64,000 nt of DNA, from positions 1,778,501 to 1,842,500 of the forward strand of contig NC_007645.1 in assembly GCF_000012985.1 (NCBI RefSeq), written 5' to 3'. The notes under the pieces were generated by a model. That model was not told the origin of the DNA, did no database searches, and saw only the letters and a program-made list of their open reading frames with translations. Shown piece by piece: positions 1-7,678 of the stretch. Each line of letters opens with the position of its first letter. Within the stretch, counting starts at the first letter, position 1. Position numbers and translations under genes: made by a program. Source of the stretch: Hahella chejuensis KCTC 2396 (GTDB taxonomy: Bacteria; Pseudomonadota; Gammaproteobacteria; Pseudomonadales; Oleiphilaceae).

Positions 1-767
1 TGTGGCTCTTTCATGAAATGCTTGGCGTAGCGCGCCGCCAGTGCATCGATGTGTAGCAAAATAAACAAGTCGGCGCATTGAAAATCAGGGTCCCAGCATG
101 GATCTCCGCCAATCTGGGCTCCAAGACGCATGTAAGCGCGGATCAGCGGGGGGACCGCCGCTTTGCTGGGCGCGGGGCCAACAGGTTGGGGTAAGGTCCG
201 CTTAGGGATGACCCTGGCGTTTTCCGCAGTGAGGCAGCGCTCCTGCAACTGGCGCGTGATAGACCAGGCTTCCGCCGTACCTTCTATGACGCTGATGGAG
301 CCGCATCCCAGTAAATAGTCGAACTCATTATCAATGACGTACTTGGCGATGCCGGACCAAAGCAGCGCCAATGTCGCGCCGTTGCGGAAGGCGGGATGCA
401 CGCAGGTGCGGCCGATTTCCAGCTTGCGCCCCGGTAACTGGTAAATGGCGCTGAGGTCGAACTCGCTTTCCGAATAGAAACTGCCCGCCAGTCTGGCTTT
501 GTCATCGGCAAGCAAACGCGTGGTGGCGACGACTTGTCCGCTGATGTTGTCTTTCACCAGCAGGTGGTCGCAAAAAGGGTCGAAACTATCGCAGTCCAGT
601 CCTGGAACCGGGCTATGGAGATTGGCGCCGAACTCTTCCGTAAATATCCGGTAGCGCAGTTGTTGCGCCATGATCACCTCTTCACTACGCTGCGCCACGC
701 GAACGAAGAGCTCCGCTTTCTTTGATTCCGCCTTGGCTAAGACGACTCGCTGACCTGATGTGTGCAT
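1..767 (-). CDS. olsB: L-ornithine N-acyltransferase-like GNAT protein (OlsB family), C-terminus cut by window edge
   Basis: Reading leftward from ATG at 765-767 gives 255 codons with no stop before the window edge, so the C-terminus is missing. The sequence shows the OlsB/hemolysin-like acyltransferase pattern: an N-terminal RYRIFTEEFGA stretch, a conserved CDSFDPFCDHLLV segment, then TTRLL and the GRKLEIGRTCVHPAFRNG core typical of the Acetyltransf_5 family. Known members transfer a 3-hydroxyacyl group from ACP to ornithine, the first step of ornithine-lipid synthesis; substrate here is inferred. An AGAGAA stretch before the ATG can serve as ribosome binding site. No olsA-type O-acyltransferase is visible in the window. 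Other N-acyl amino acid synthases of the same fold are the main alternative. Confidence 0.75.
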   Translation of the reverse strand, partial: MHTSGQRVVLAKAESKKAELFVRVAQRSEEVIMAQQLRYRIFTEEFGANLHSPVPGLDCDSFDPFCDHLLVKDNISGQVVATTRLLADDKARLAGSFYSESEFDLSAIYQLPGRKLEIGRTCVHPAFRNGATLALLWSGIAKYVIDNEFDYLLGCGSISVIEGTAEAWSITRQLQERCLTAENARVIPKRTLPQPVGPAPSKAAVPPLIRAYMRLGAQIGGDPCWDPDFQCADLFILLHIDALAARYAKHFMKEP

Positions 768-1004
768 AGTAATTCTCTTTATAGTGTTTTGGCGGATACT
801 ATGGCGATCACGTGACAGGGGGGTGACGTTGCAGTTACTGCTTTATGACAATTGTTTTTAAGTAAGCGTTGGTGTACTTGCTAAATGGCTTGACTGAGAA
901 AGGGGTAAATTTTGTAAGACTGGTTATACTTATGTGGATAAAAGTGCTATTTTTCTATAAGTCACGAATAATTCTAAATTTTATTGGGGGCCATTCAGGA
1001 AAGG

Positions 1005-1799
1005 ATGGCGACAGGGGCAGGGACGGGACTCAAAATCTATAATGTGAGAGATACGGACACCGTGGATACTAATGAAGCTTGGCGCATATTGATCGTTGAA
1101 GATGATGAACGTTTGGCCGATCTTACCAAAGAGTATCTTGAATCGAATGGCTTGATGGTTTCCGTTGAGCCCAATGGCAGTAAGGCTGTTGAGCGAATTC
1201 AGAATGAGCAACCCGATCTGGTCGTATTGGATTTGATGCTGCCGGGCGAAGACGGTCTTTCCATTTGCCGTAAAGTACGGCCGAGTTATAACGGCCCCAT
1301 TCTGATGCTGACAGCGCGTACTGACGACCTGGACCAGGTATTGGGCCTGGAAATGGGAGCGGATGATTATATGTGCAAGCCGGTGCGCCCACGGGTGTTG
1401 CTGGCGAGAATCCGCGCGTTGTTGCGCAGGGTGAAGGAGCAAGGCGAGGCGGCCGCAGAGTCGCCGATCGCCGAACAGTCCGGAGACGGTCCGGTGCGTC
1501 TGGTATTCAACAACCTGGTGATCGACCGCTCTATGCGCGAAGCCTGGTTGGAAGATCAGAGCATAGACTTGACCAGCGCGGAATTCGATTTATTGTGGTT
1601 GCTGGCCAGCAGCGCCGGCAGGGTGCTCAGCCGGGAAGAGATTTTCACCGCACTGCGCGGTATTGAATATGATGGGCAGGATCGCTCCATCGATGTCAGA
1701 GTTTCCCGCATCCGACCCAAGATCGGGGACGATCCGGTGCATCCCAGACGAATCAAAACGGTGCGCAGCAAAGGATACCTCTTCGTCAAAGAAGCCTAA
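1005..1799 (+). CDS. rstA: OmpR-family response regulator, RstA-like
   Basis: A 264-residue regulator with an N-terminal receiver domain (ILIVEDDERL, phospho-acceptor Asp76 in VVLDLMLPGEDG, conserved Lys in MCKPVRP) and a C-terminal winged-helix DNA-binding domain ending RRIKTVRSKGYLF. The sequence, including NGPILMLTARTDD and LGLEMGADDY, follows E. coli RstA closely. I chose ATG 1005, preceded by AGGAAAGG; an in-frame TTG at 984 and GTG at 1044 are possible. It is followed 18 bases later by its histidine kinase, so the two form an operon. In E. coli RstA acts under acid and low-Mg conditions below PhoP; targets here are unknown. Confidence 0.88.
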   Translation: MATGAGTGLKIYNVRDTDTVDTNEAWRILIVEDDERLADLTKEYLESNGLMVSVEPNGSKAVERIQNEQPDLVVLDLMLPGEDGLSICRKVRPSYNGPILMLTARTDDLDQVLGLEMGADDYMCKPVRPRVLLARIRALLRRVKEQGEAAAESPIAEQSGDGPVRLVFNNLVIDRSMREAWLEDQSIDLTSAEFDLLWLLASSAGRVLSREEIFTALRGIEYDGQDRSIDVRVSRIRPKIGDDPVHPRRIKTVRSKGYLFVKEA

Positions 1800-1817
1800 C
1801 GGACAACAGGGCTCACT

Positions 1818-3386
1818 GTGAATAACGTTTTTCTGCGCGTATACAGTGGCGTAGCGTTATCGTTGCTCGTATATGCAGTTATAGCACTGGGCCTTTTTCA
1901 TTCCATTAACGCCGTGCGTTACCTGCAGTACCGAGAGCAACGCGTGGCGCCGCTGTTTAACTGGGTTATTGAGCAGCCGGAAGAGCGGCTGGAATTCCTC
2001 AAATCCATCACCACCGCCGACCTGACATTTGATTTACTGGCCCCAGCTGAGTTTGAGTTCAGCAGGTTGGAGAGGGAGCGCCTGGCTTATGGCCAAACTA
2101 TCGTGCTCTCCAATAATGCTGGCATACACGCCTTCGCCCAAGCGGGCCCGGATAAAATGTTGGGCGCTTACTTCGCTGACCTGCCATTGGAAAGCGCCCT
2201 CTGGGCGGCGCGTTTGATATCTCTGCAGACCCGGGCCGTAGCCAAAGAGTCGCGTGACGATACGCTGCTGGAGTTGGGCAAGACCTTTAACCTGTCAGCG
2301 AGCCTAGTTCCTCTGAGCGTGATTGCAGAGTGGCCCGCCAATATTCAGGGACGCTTTCTGAAAGAGGGGTGGACCTCACTGCCGTCTCAGGGGCGCAAAG
2401 GCGATGCGCTGGCCGTGTCGTTCGATAAACAGTTTATTTTACAAATCGACCCTGTGCCGACATTCAATCCTTGGGCCTGGCCGGTGTTGACGACGCTGAT
2501 TGTCGCCGGGCTGGTATGTATCGGCGCTACACTTTATCTGCTGTTGGAAAAACTTGAGCGTCGTTTACGTAAACTGGAGTCTGTCGCCAGTCGAATTGCC
2601 CGGGGTGAGTTGGATGCGAGAGTGGATGACAACCGCTTTGACGCTGTTGGACGCCTGGGAACGGTATTCAATCGTATGGCGGAGCATATTCAGCGGTTAG
2701 TGGCGGTGCAGCGCGAAATGATTCATGCGGTATCGCACGAATTGCGTACGCCGGTCGCCCGCATTCGTTTTGGCGTGCAAATGATTGAAGACAGCACGGA
2801 AGATCAGTTCCTGCACAAACAGCTGTCAGGGATCGACTCAGATATACAGGAACTCAACGAGCTGATCGACGAAATTCTCACCTACGCTCGCCTGGAGCAG
2901 GGGGGGCCTATCCTGGACTTTCAGGAAGCCAATGTTAAAGATATCGTCAATCAGGTGGTGGGAGAACAGAGCTCGGTTAAACCAAACCTGGAAATCAGCG
3001 CTGAATTCGTACGAGGTTCAGATCGCTGGAAGGTCTCCGAGGTTGAGCCCCGTTATATCCATCGCTCAGTGCAGAATTTAGTGGGCAATGCGACTCGCTA
3101 CGCTAAGTCCAAAGTGGTGGTGCATTGCAACTTCGGTCAGGAAACCTGTCGTATTGATGTTGAAGACGATGGTCCGGGCATTCCTGAGTCGGATTGGGAG
3201 CGCGTGTTTACAGCGTTCGCCAGACTCGACGATAGCCGCACTCGTAGCTCTGGCGGATACGGCTTGGGTCTTTCCATCGTTCGTCGAATTCTCTATTGGC
3301 ATGGCGGACAAGCCTTCGTCGGCCGCAGCGAAAACCTTGGCGGCGCCAAGTTCAGTCTGGTCTGGCCCCGTAAGCAAGGGGCATAA
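1818..3386 (+). CDS. rstB: Sensor histidine kinase, RstB-like
   Basis: A 522-residue inner-membrane kinase starting at GTG 1818. A transmembrane segment near residues 10-30 and another near 218-243 flank a periplasmic sensor of about 190 residues, longer than in E. coli RstB (433 residues in total). A HAMP domain follows, then the dimerisation/phosphoacceptor helix AVSHELRTPVARIRF with His307, the N-box SVQNLVGNATRYA, and the G boxes VEDDGPGIP and GGYGLGLSIVRR. The catalytic half matches RstB. It should phosphorylate the regulator encoded immediately upstream. The enlarged periplasmic domain suggests a different signal, which is inference. Confidence 0.88.
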   Translation: MNNVFLRVYSGVALSLLVYAVIALGLFHSINAVRYLQYREQRVAPLFNWVIEQPEERLEFLKSITTADLTFDLLAPAEFEFSRLERERLAYGQTIVLSNNAGIHAFAQAGPDKMLGAYFADLPLESALWAARLISLQTRAVAKESRDDTLLELGKTFNLSASLVPLSVIAEWPANIQGRFLKEGWTSLPSQGRKGDALAVSFDKQFILQIDPVPTFNPWAWPVLTTLIVAGLVCIGATLYLLLEKLERRLRKLESVASRIARGELDARVDDNRFDAVGRLGTVFNRMAEHIQRLVAVQREMIHAVSHELRTPVARIRFGVQMIEDSTEDQFLHKQLSGIDSDIQELNELIDEILTYARLEQGGPILDFQEANVKDIVNQVVGEQSSVKPNLEISAEFVRGSDRWKVSEVEPRYIHRSVQNLVGNATRYAKSKVVVHCNFGQETCRIDVEDDGPGIPESDWERVFTAFARLDDSRTRSSGGYGLGLSIVRRILYWHGGQAFVGRSENLGGAKFSLVWPRKQGA

Positions 3387-3414
3387 AAAAAGCGCAGCTT
3401 GAGCTGCGCTTTTT
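3385..3414. terminator. Bidirectional rho-independent terminator
   Basis: A 9-bp stem (AGCGCAGCT/AGCTGCGCT) flanked by seven A on the left and five T on the right starts at the stop codon of the kinase gene. It can end both the rightward two-component operon and the leftward metalloprotease transcript. Confidence 0.85.
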
Positions 3415-3431
3415 AGTCTACATCGCTTCCC

Positions 3432-5276
3432 TTACTTGCTGATCACTTTCAGATTGTCGATGTACATGCTGGTGGAAGGCTGCGCGCCAATCACATGCAG
3501 ACGCAGCTGAGAGATGGTCCCATTTGGAGACAGGTTCAACTCACCGCTGATGTTCTGCCACTGTGAGGTGGCGATTTCCTGGCCGCCCAGTTTCTTCCAG
3601 TGACCACCGGAATTATCAACGTAGTAGACCCACAGCTCCGCCTTATCGGATGAGCGACGGCTGCTAGCCAGGTAAACGTCAGCGCTGACCTGGTAAGGCT
3701 TACCGGCTTCCAGCAGACCATGTGCGTTGAGTCCAGGGCCAGAATACCAGCGATAACGATTGCTGCTCAGCAGGCTGTACTTGCCGGAGGCTGCAGTGTC
3801 GCTCAGGTAGAGTCTGGTTCCGAAATAGTTGCTCCAGCCGCGAGTTCCATTCTCAAAGCCTTCATTGATGATCTCTTTGCCGCCGGGTTCGTTAGTGTCG
3901 CCGCCGTTGTCGTCGCCATCGTCACCGTCGCGGTTGAGAGGAACGATTTTGACTTCGTCAACCAACATGTCTACGCCAGCGCTGGCGCCATAAATCAGCA
4001 TGCCTACGTCGCGTATGGTTCCTTTTGCGTCCAGAGTGAAAGTGCGCTCATACTTGGACATTTCGCTGTTGGTGAAAGAAGCGCGGGAGAGGTACTGATA
4101 GTGTGTGCCGCTGTCGTCGGAAACTTTGAATACGACGCGCATATTCTCACGGCTGCCATTTTCACCCAGACCAAGCTTGGCGGTTAACTTATATTCCACA
4201 CCTGCTTTCAGTTTGCCAGTCAGTTTCTGGTAAGCGCCAGCGTAATAGGCTGAGCGATTGGTGATTTCCAGAATATAGTCACGGCCGCAGTCTTTCTTAA
4301 AGTAGGCCTGTCCCAGGTCGCCTGCGTTGCTGTAGCTGGTCCAGCTGGACAGCTCATTGAAGTCGCCGTCTTCCACCAGGTTGTCGTTCAACTCTGGTTT
4401 GCTGCATACGGTGGTGTCGTCGCCGTTATCTCCGTCATCGCCGCCGTCATCTCCACCATTGTCATCGCCGCCGTTATCATCGCCATCTCCACCGTCGTCG
4501 ATCTTCGTTGGGAAGAAAGCGGCGATCTGGTCGCCAATCTTACGCAGGTTTTGCGCCGCATCGGCGCCGTTGCTCTGTCCGGCGCTGACGCCGCAAGCCT
4601 GACCTTCGCATTTATTGATGTCAGGGTTGGAGATCATCTGCAGCTGGTTACGGGTGTTGTAGGCCTGTGGGTAGGCCATGATGGTGCTGAACGAACCGTA
4701 CACGCCGTGGCCGCGGGCCCATGACCAGATGCCGCCTTGCGAGTTTTGAACATAGGAGTGGCCAAGGCTCATGTTATGGCCGAGTTCGTGTGTGAAAGTG
4801 CTGTATCCGCAATCTACGCCGACTAAGCTGAAACCTGCTGAAGCGGCATTGCTGTAAAGCTGCCCTGAGCTGGCGTTGCCAGGTGGAACATAACCGATAC
4901 CGCACACATAGCCGCCATTCATGGGCTCGCGCAGGTTGATCAGGGTAACCAGGTCAGCGCCGTACTTCTGACGCAGAGAGGCGACGGTGCTATTGCGGCT
5001 GAAGGAATCCAGGTTGGAACTGTTTACATAAACATAGTTTGAGTTGATCTTTTCCGCGCCGACGAGGCGCAGACGCATATCAACATTACTGTTCTGGTAG
5101 GCTTGGTTACTGTACTCGATGTAAGACGCAATGCGAGCGTTGATATCGCGACCGTTGGAGGTCTGTGTCGCTTGGTCAATGTACAGAACCAGTACGTCTA
5201 CGGTGTTCTCCGCGTGCGCGGAGCCGGCTCCGACGCTGGCGGCGAACATAAGGGCGGCGGCTTTACTAAAATTCAT
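3432..5276 (-). CDS. Secreted M12-type zinc metalloprotease with carbohydrate-binding-like C-terminal domains
   Basis: A 614-residue exported protein. Residues 1-22 form a signal peptide ending SAHA; the catalytic domain begins at once (TVDVLVLYIDQA). The zinc site HELGHNMSLGH gives ligands His163, His167 and His173 and catalytic Glu164, and a Met-turn (STIMAY, Met200) follows, both marks of the metzincin/M12 group. Six Cys lie in the catalytic region. An Asp/Gly-rich low-complexity linker (about 260-287) leads to two jelly-roll-like modules of about 150 residues, separated by a second Asp/Gly linker near 452-472, similar to CBM4/9-type modules. There is no propeptide between signal and catalytic domain, which is unusual; the gene 27 bp upstream may supply it. 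SD AAGGA precedes the ATG. Role inferred: extracellular degradation of protein on a glycan-rich substrate. Confidence 0.88.
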   Translation of the reverse strand: MNFSKAAALMFAASVGAGSAHAENTVDVLVLYIDQATQTSNGRDINARIASYIEYSNQAYQNSNVDMRLRLVGAEKINSNYVYVNSSNLDSFSRNSTVASLRQKYGADLVTLINLREPMNGGYVCGIGYVPPGNASSGQLYSNAASAGFSLVGVDCGYSTFTHELGHNMSLGHSYVQNSQGGIWSWARGHGVYGSFSTIMAYPQAYNTRNQLQMISNPDINKCEGQACGVSAGQSNGADAAQNLRKIGDQIAAFFPTKIDDGGDGDDNGGDDNGGDDGGDDGDNGDDTTVCSKPELNDNLVEDGDFNELSSWTSYSNAGDLGQAYFKKDCGRDYILEITNRSAYYAGAYQKLTGKLKAGVEYKLTAKLGLGENGSRENMRVVFKVSDDSGTHYQYLSRASFTNSEMSKYERTFTLDAKGTIRDVGMLIYGASAGVDMLVDEVKIVPLNRDGDDGDDNGGDTNEPGGKEIINEGFENGTRGWSNYFGTRLYLSDTAASGKYSLLSSNRYRWYSGPGLNAHGLLEAGKPYQVSADVYLASSRRSSDKAELWVYYVDNSGGHWKKLGGQEIATSQWQNISGELNLSPNGTISQLRLHVIGAQPSTSMYIDNLKVISK

Positions 5277-5303
5277 TATAGTTTTCCTTTTTTCATTTAT
5301 ATT

Positions 5304-6059
5304 TTATGAGTTGCTTTGAGGCTGTTCGGGCGTTGGCATATCCAGAGGAGGAATCGGCACGCCGTCTTCAGTTGGAGTGATTCGGCTGTTTATTTCGCCT
5401 TCGTCGGTGAGGGTGACCTGTCCTGTGTCGTTATTAATGACAGCGGAATAAGTGCCGGTGCGGGTGGCTATGACAACATGCGTGTCCATTTCTCCGCGGG
5501 TGATAATGACGTTGTCTGTCGGTGAGCCGCCAACCAGCGGGCCTTTCCAGACTTCTATCGTGTCCAGCTGATTGTGAGTGGAAGTGATTTCCGCAAGCAG
5601 CGATTCATTTCTTTGCGGGATGGGCAGTTCCAACTGCCTTCCCACGCGCAGCTTATCCAGCGCTTCCATATTGGCGTGCATCCTTTTGGCGGGGATGCCG
5701 TTTACAACAATATCTTCTGCATCACCAGGAGCGCTCCACATAGACATGACTTCGTTGGAGTCGTTAGCGTCCAACTCATCATTCACAGGTTCGGGTGGAG
5801 GTCCGTCAGCGGAAAAGTCCGCATCAGCCTGCGTCGCTGTATTAGCGGGCGGCTGTGACGACGTGGTCTGAGACTGGGCGTCAAGCGGCGCCGGAGGATT
5901 GAATGCGGCGTTAGCGGGGGCCGCGCCTCCAGGTTGAGCTTCATTGGAAGCGGCTGGCGTGTCGGGGCTTGGCTTGGGGCCGTCGGAATATCGAAGTATT
6001 CCCACGACCGACGCCAAGGCGACCAGACCGGCTGCGCCCAGGATCATTGGCTTCTTCAT
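5304..6059 (-). CDS. Membrane-anchored propeptide-like protein, first gene of the metalloprotease operon
   Basis: A 251-residue protein of no named family that I recognise. Residues 1-3 are MKK, followed by one hydrophobic segment (about 5-22) without a lipobox Cys or a clear cleavage site, so it probably anchors the protein with the rest in the periplasm. Residues 26-105 are Pro/Ala/Asp-rich and look disordered. Residues about 110-220 form a compact beta-rich region (RVGRQLELPIP, DTIEVWKGPLVG, NVIITRGEMDTHVVI, TGTYSAVINN) that resembles the N-terminal propeptide of related marine M12 proteases. A Pro-rich tail ends the protein. It lies 27 bp upstream of the protease and has its own SD (AAAGGA). 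A role as trans-acting chaperone or inhibitor of the protease is inference. Confidence 0.7.
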   Translation of the reverse strand: MKKPMILGAAGLVALASVVGILRYSDGPKPSPDTPAASNEAQPGGAAPANAAFNPPAPLDAQSQTTSSQPPANTATQADADFSADGPPPEPVNDELDANDSNEVMSMWSAPGDAEDIVVNGIPAKRMHANMEALDKLRVGRQLELPIPQRNESLLAEITSTHNQLDTIEVWKGPLVGGSPTDNVIITRGEMDTHVVIATRTGTYSAVINNDTGQVTLTDEGEINSRITPTEDGVPIPPLDMPTPEQPQSNS

Positions 6060-6351
6060 TTGCGTTCCTTTCTGACTGTGTTTGGAATAGAACAGTTAAC
6101 ATTCCGCTCACATTCATCCATAAACGAGCGATCTTACCGGGCGGTCCGAAAATTTAGCCAAATGCCGTCAATGCCTCAATCGTGCAAATGGGCATTGGAC
6201 TTATGGCTTACTTTTGTCTGTCCACTTGGTCAGGTTTTTGGGGGGGGTAAATATTGGAGGTTTGGAGGGAGTGGATTTAGATGGTGTGGAAATAAGGAGT
6301 TAGGCCTTTTTGCTTACCATTTGTTACATAAGGCGACACTTCTCTAACAGA

Positions 6352-6464
6352 CATGGAGGCGGGAGAAATTCATAATTCGTTTCGTAAGGGATGACTCTTT
6401 GAGGTTGTAGTTCTATCGAACTTTCCTTGTTTCATTGTGGGGCTATCTTAGCCCCTCTTTTTTT
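6352..6464 (+). ncRNA. Candidate small RNA ending in an orphan terminator
   Basis: The terminator at 6439-6464 points rightward, yet no rightward gene lies between it and the kinase gene that ended at 3386 with its own terminator. A weak promoter-like pair, TTGTTA (6321-6326) and TAACAG (6345-6350), could start a transcript of about 110 nt. The 5' end is a guess; only the terminator is well supported. Confidence 0.3.
6439..6464 (+). terminator. Rho-independent terminator without an assigned gene
   Basis: Stem GGGGCTA/TAGCCCC (7 bp, loop TCT) followed by TC and seven T. The other strand has no T-run after the stem, so it acts rightward only. The nearest feature upstream on this strand is the candidate small RNA. 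Confidence 0.75.
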
Positions 6465-6472
6465 GCCCGCCT

Positions 6473-6617
6473 TTCAGACTTCAGACTTCAGACTTCAGAC
6501 TTCAGACTTCAGACTTCAGACTTCAGACTTCAGACTTCAGACTTCAGACTTCAGACTTCAGACTTCAGACTTCAGACTTCAGACTTCAGACTTCAGACTT
6601 CAGACTTCAGACTTCAG
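6473..6617. repeat. Perfect 7-bp tandem repeat (TTCAGAC), about 20.7 copies
   Basis: 145 bp of uninterrupted TTCAGAC units with no mismatch seen. Because 7 is not a multiple of 3, all three rightward frames are open and encode a 7-residue repeat (DFRLQTS), while the leftward strand (GTCTGAA) carries TGA in every frame each 21 bp. It lies just behind the stop of the leftward ABC ATPase gene. Such perfect short repeats are prone to copy-number change by slippage. Confidence 0.95.
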
Positions 6618-6624
6618 TGCGCCT

Positions 6625-7677
6625 TTATTTTTTAAATGCGATTAAATGCTCCGCCTTCAGGCGAATGGCGACTTCCGCATTAATGGGAAAGTCCTGGTGG
6701 CTGGGCGTCAATGCTTCCAGCTTACGTCCTGAGCTGAGCAGGAGTCGATAGAGGGTGGAGGAGCCGGCGAATATCTTGTCGATAATCTTGGCTTTTTGAG
6801 GGGATGTGTCGTCGAATACCAAGTCGTCAGGACGGATCAATACCTCCACGGCCTGTTGCGGATTCCAAGGATATGCCCTGTTGCCGCGAATAACCCCAAG
6901 CTCTGTTTCAACGCTGTCGTGGGTGGTTAGCACGCCGGGTAATAAGGCTCCGCGACCAATAAAGTTGGCGACAAAGCGGTTGGCGGGTTCATGGTACAGG
7001 TTATAGGGCGTATCCCATTGCTGTAAGCCGCCGCCGTGCAAAATGCCAACGTGATCGGCCATAGCAAAGGCTTCATTCTGGTCGTGGGTAACCAAAATTG
7101 CGGTAATGCCCCGCTTTTTAAGTATCTCCCTGACGTCCAGGCTAAGGCGAGAACGAAGTTCTGCATCAAGATTGGAGAAAGGTTCATCCATTAACAGCAA
7201 CACCGGATCTGGAGCGAGCGCGCGCGCCAAGGCGACGCGTTGCTGTTGGCCTCCAGATAATTGGTGTGGGTAAGCGTTGGCGTAAGCTGTCATGCCGGTA
7301 AGCTCCAGCATGTCTTTCAGCTTGGCGTCCGCTTCTGTCGCGCTGCGATTGTGCAGTCCAAACTTGATATTCGCCGCGACGCTTAAGTGAGGAAAGAGCG
7401 CATAATCCTGGAAGACCATGCCGACTTGGCGTTTCTCTGTCGGCAGCGTAGCAGATGGTGTAGAAACGGGCGCGCCGTTTACTCTCACTTCTCCTGCAAA
7501 GACGGGCTGAAAGCCCGCCAGTACACGAAGAACAGTCGTCTTTCCACAGCCGCTAGGGCCCAGCAAACTGACTATCTCGCCTTTGTTCAGCTGAAAAGAC
7601 AGGTGAGATACGACTGTCTGGCCGCCATAACCGCAGCTAAGGTCTTTTGCCTCCAGCAAAGGCGCGCTCGCCATCAT
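6625..7677 (-). CDS. ABC transporter ATP-binding protein, FbpC/PotA-like
   Basis: A 350-residue ATPase with Walker A (GPSGCGKTT), Q-loop (VFQDYALFPHLSV), signature (LSGGQQQRVALARAL), Walker B (LLLMDEPFSNLD) and H-loop (LVTHD), followed by a TOBE-like C-terminal domain (VLIRPDDLVF). It fits importers of the Fe3+/polyamine/sulfate class, closest in feel to FbpC. I chose ATG at 7675-7677, one base after the argF stop; an earlier in-frame start would lie inside argF. It is an orphan: no permease or binding protein is nearby, so it may serve a system elsewhere in the genome. It is probably co-transcribed with argD and argF. The repeat tract begins immediately after its stop. Confidence 0.85.
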   Translation of the reverse strand: MMASAPLLEAKDLSCGYGGQTVVSHLSFQLNKGEIVSLLGPSGCGKTTVLRVLAGFQPVFAGEVRVNGAPVSTPSATLPTEKRQVGMVFQDYALFPHLSVAANIKFGLHNRSATEADAKLKDMLELTGMTAYANAYPHQLSGGQQQRVALARALAPDPVLLLMDEPFSNLDAELRSRLSLDVREILKKRGITAILVTHDQNEAFAMADHVGILHGGGLQQWDTPYNLYHEPANRFVANFIGRGALLPGVLTTHDSVETELGVIRGNRAYPWNPQQAVEVLIRPDDLVFDDTSPQKAKIIDKIFAGSSTLYRLLLSSGRKLEALTPSHQDFPINAEVAIRLKAEHLIAFKK

Positions 7678-7678
7678 C

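Larger units (their letters stand above)
6060..6624. other. 565-bp gene-free region
   Basis: No credible protein gene. From left to right it holds the leader of the propeptide-like gene (leftward), a run of eight G at 6240-6247, a possible rightward promoter near 6321-6350, an orphan rightward terminator at 6439-6464, and a perfect heptamer tandem repeat at 6473-6617 that ends 7 bp before the stop codon of the ABC ATPase gene. Open frames across the repeat are artefacts of its periodicity. Confidence 0.8.

Noticed and set aside
6427-6645. Two rightward open frames encoding a repeated DFRLQTS peptide
   Set aside because: The open frames follow only from the 7-bp periodicity, which lacks stops on this strand in all frames; there is no ribosome binding site and the first frame passes through a strong terminator.
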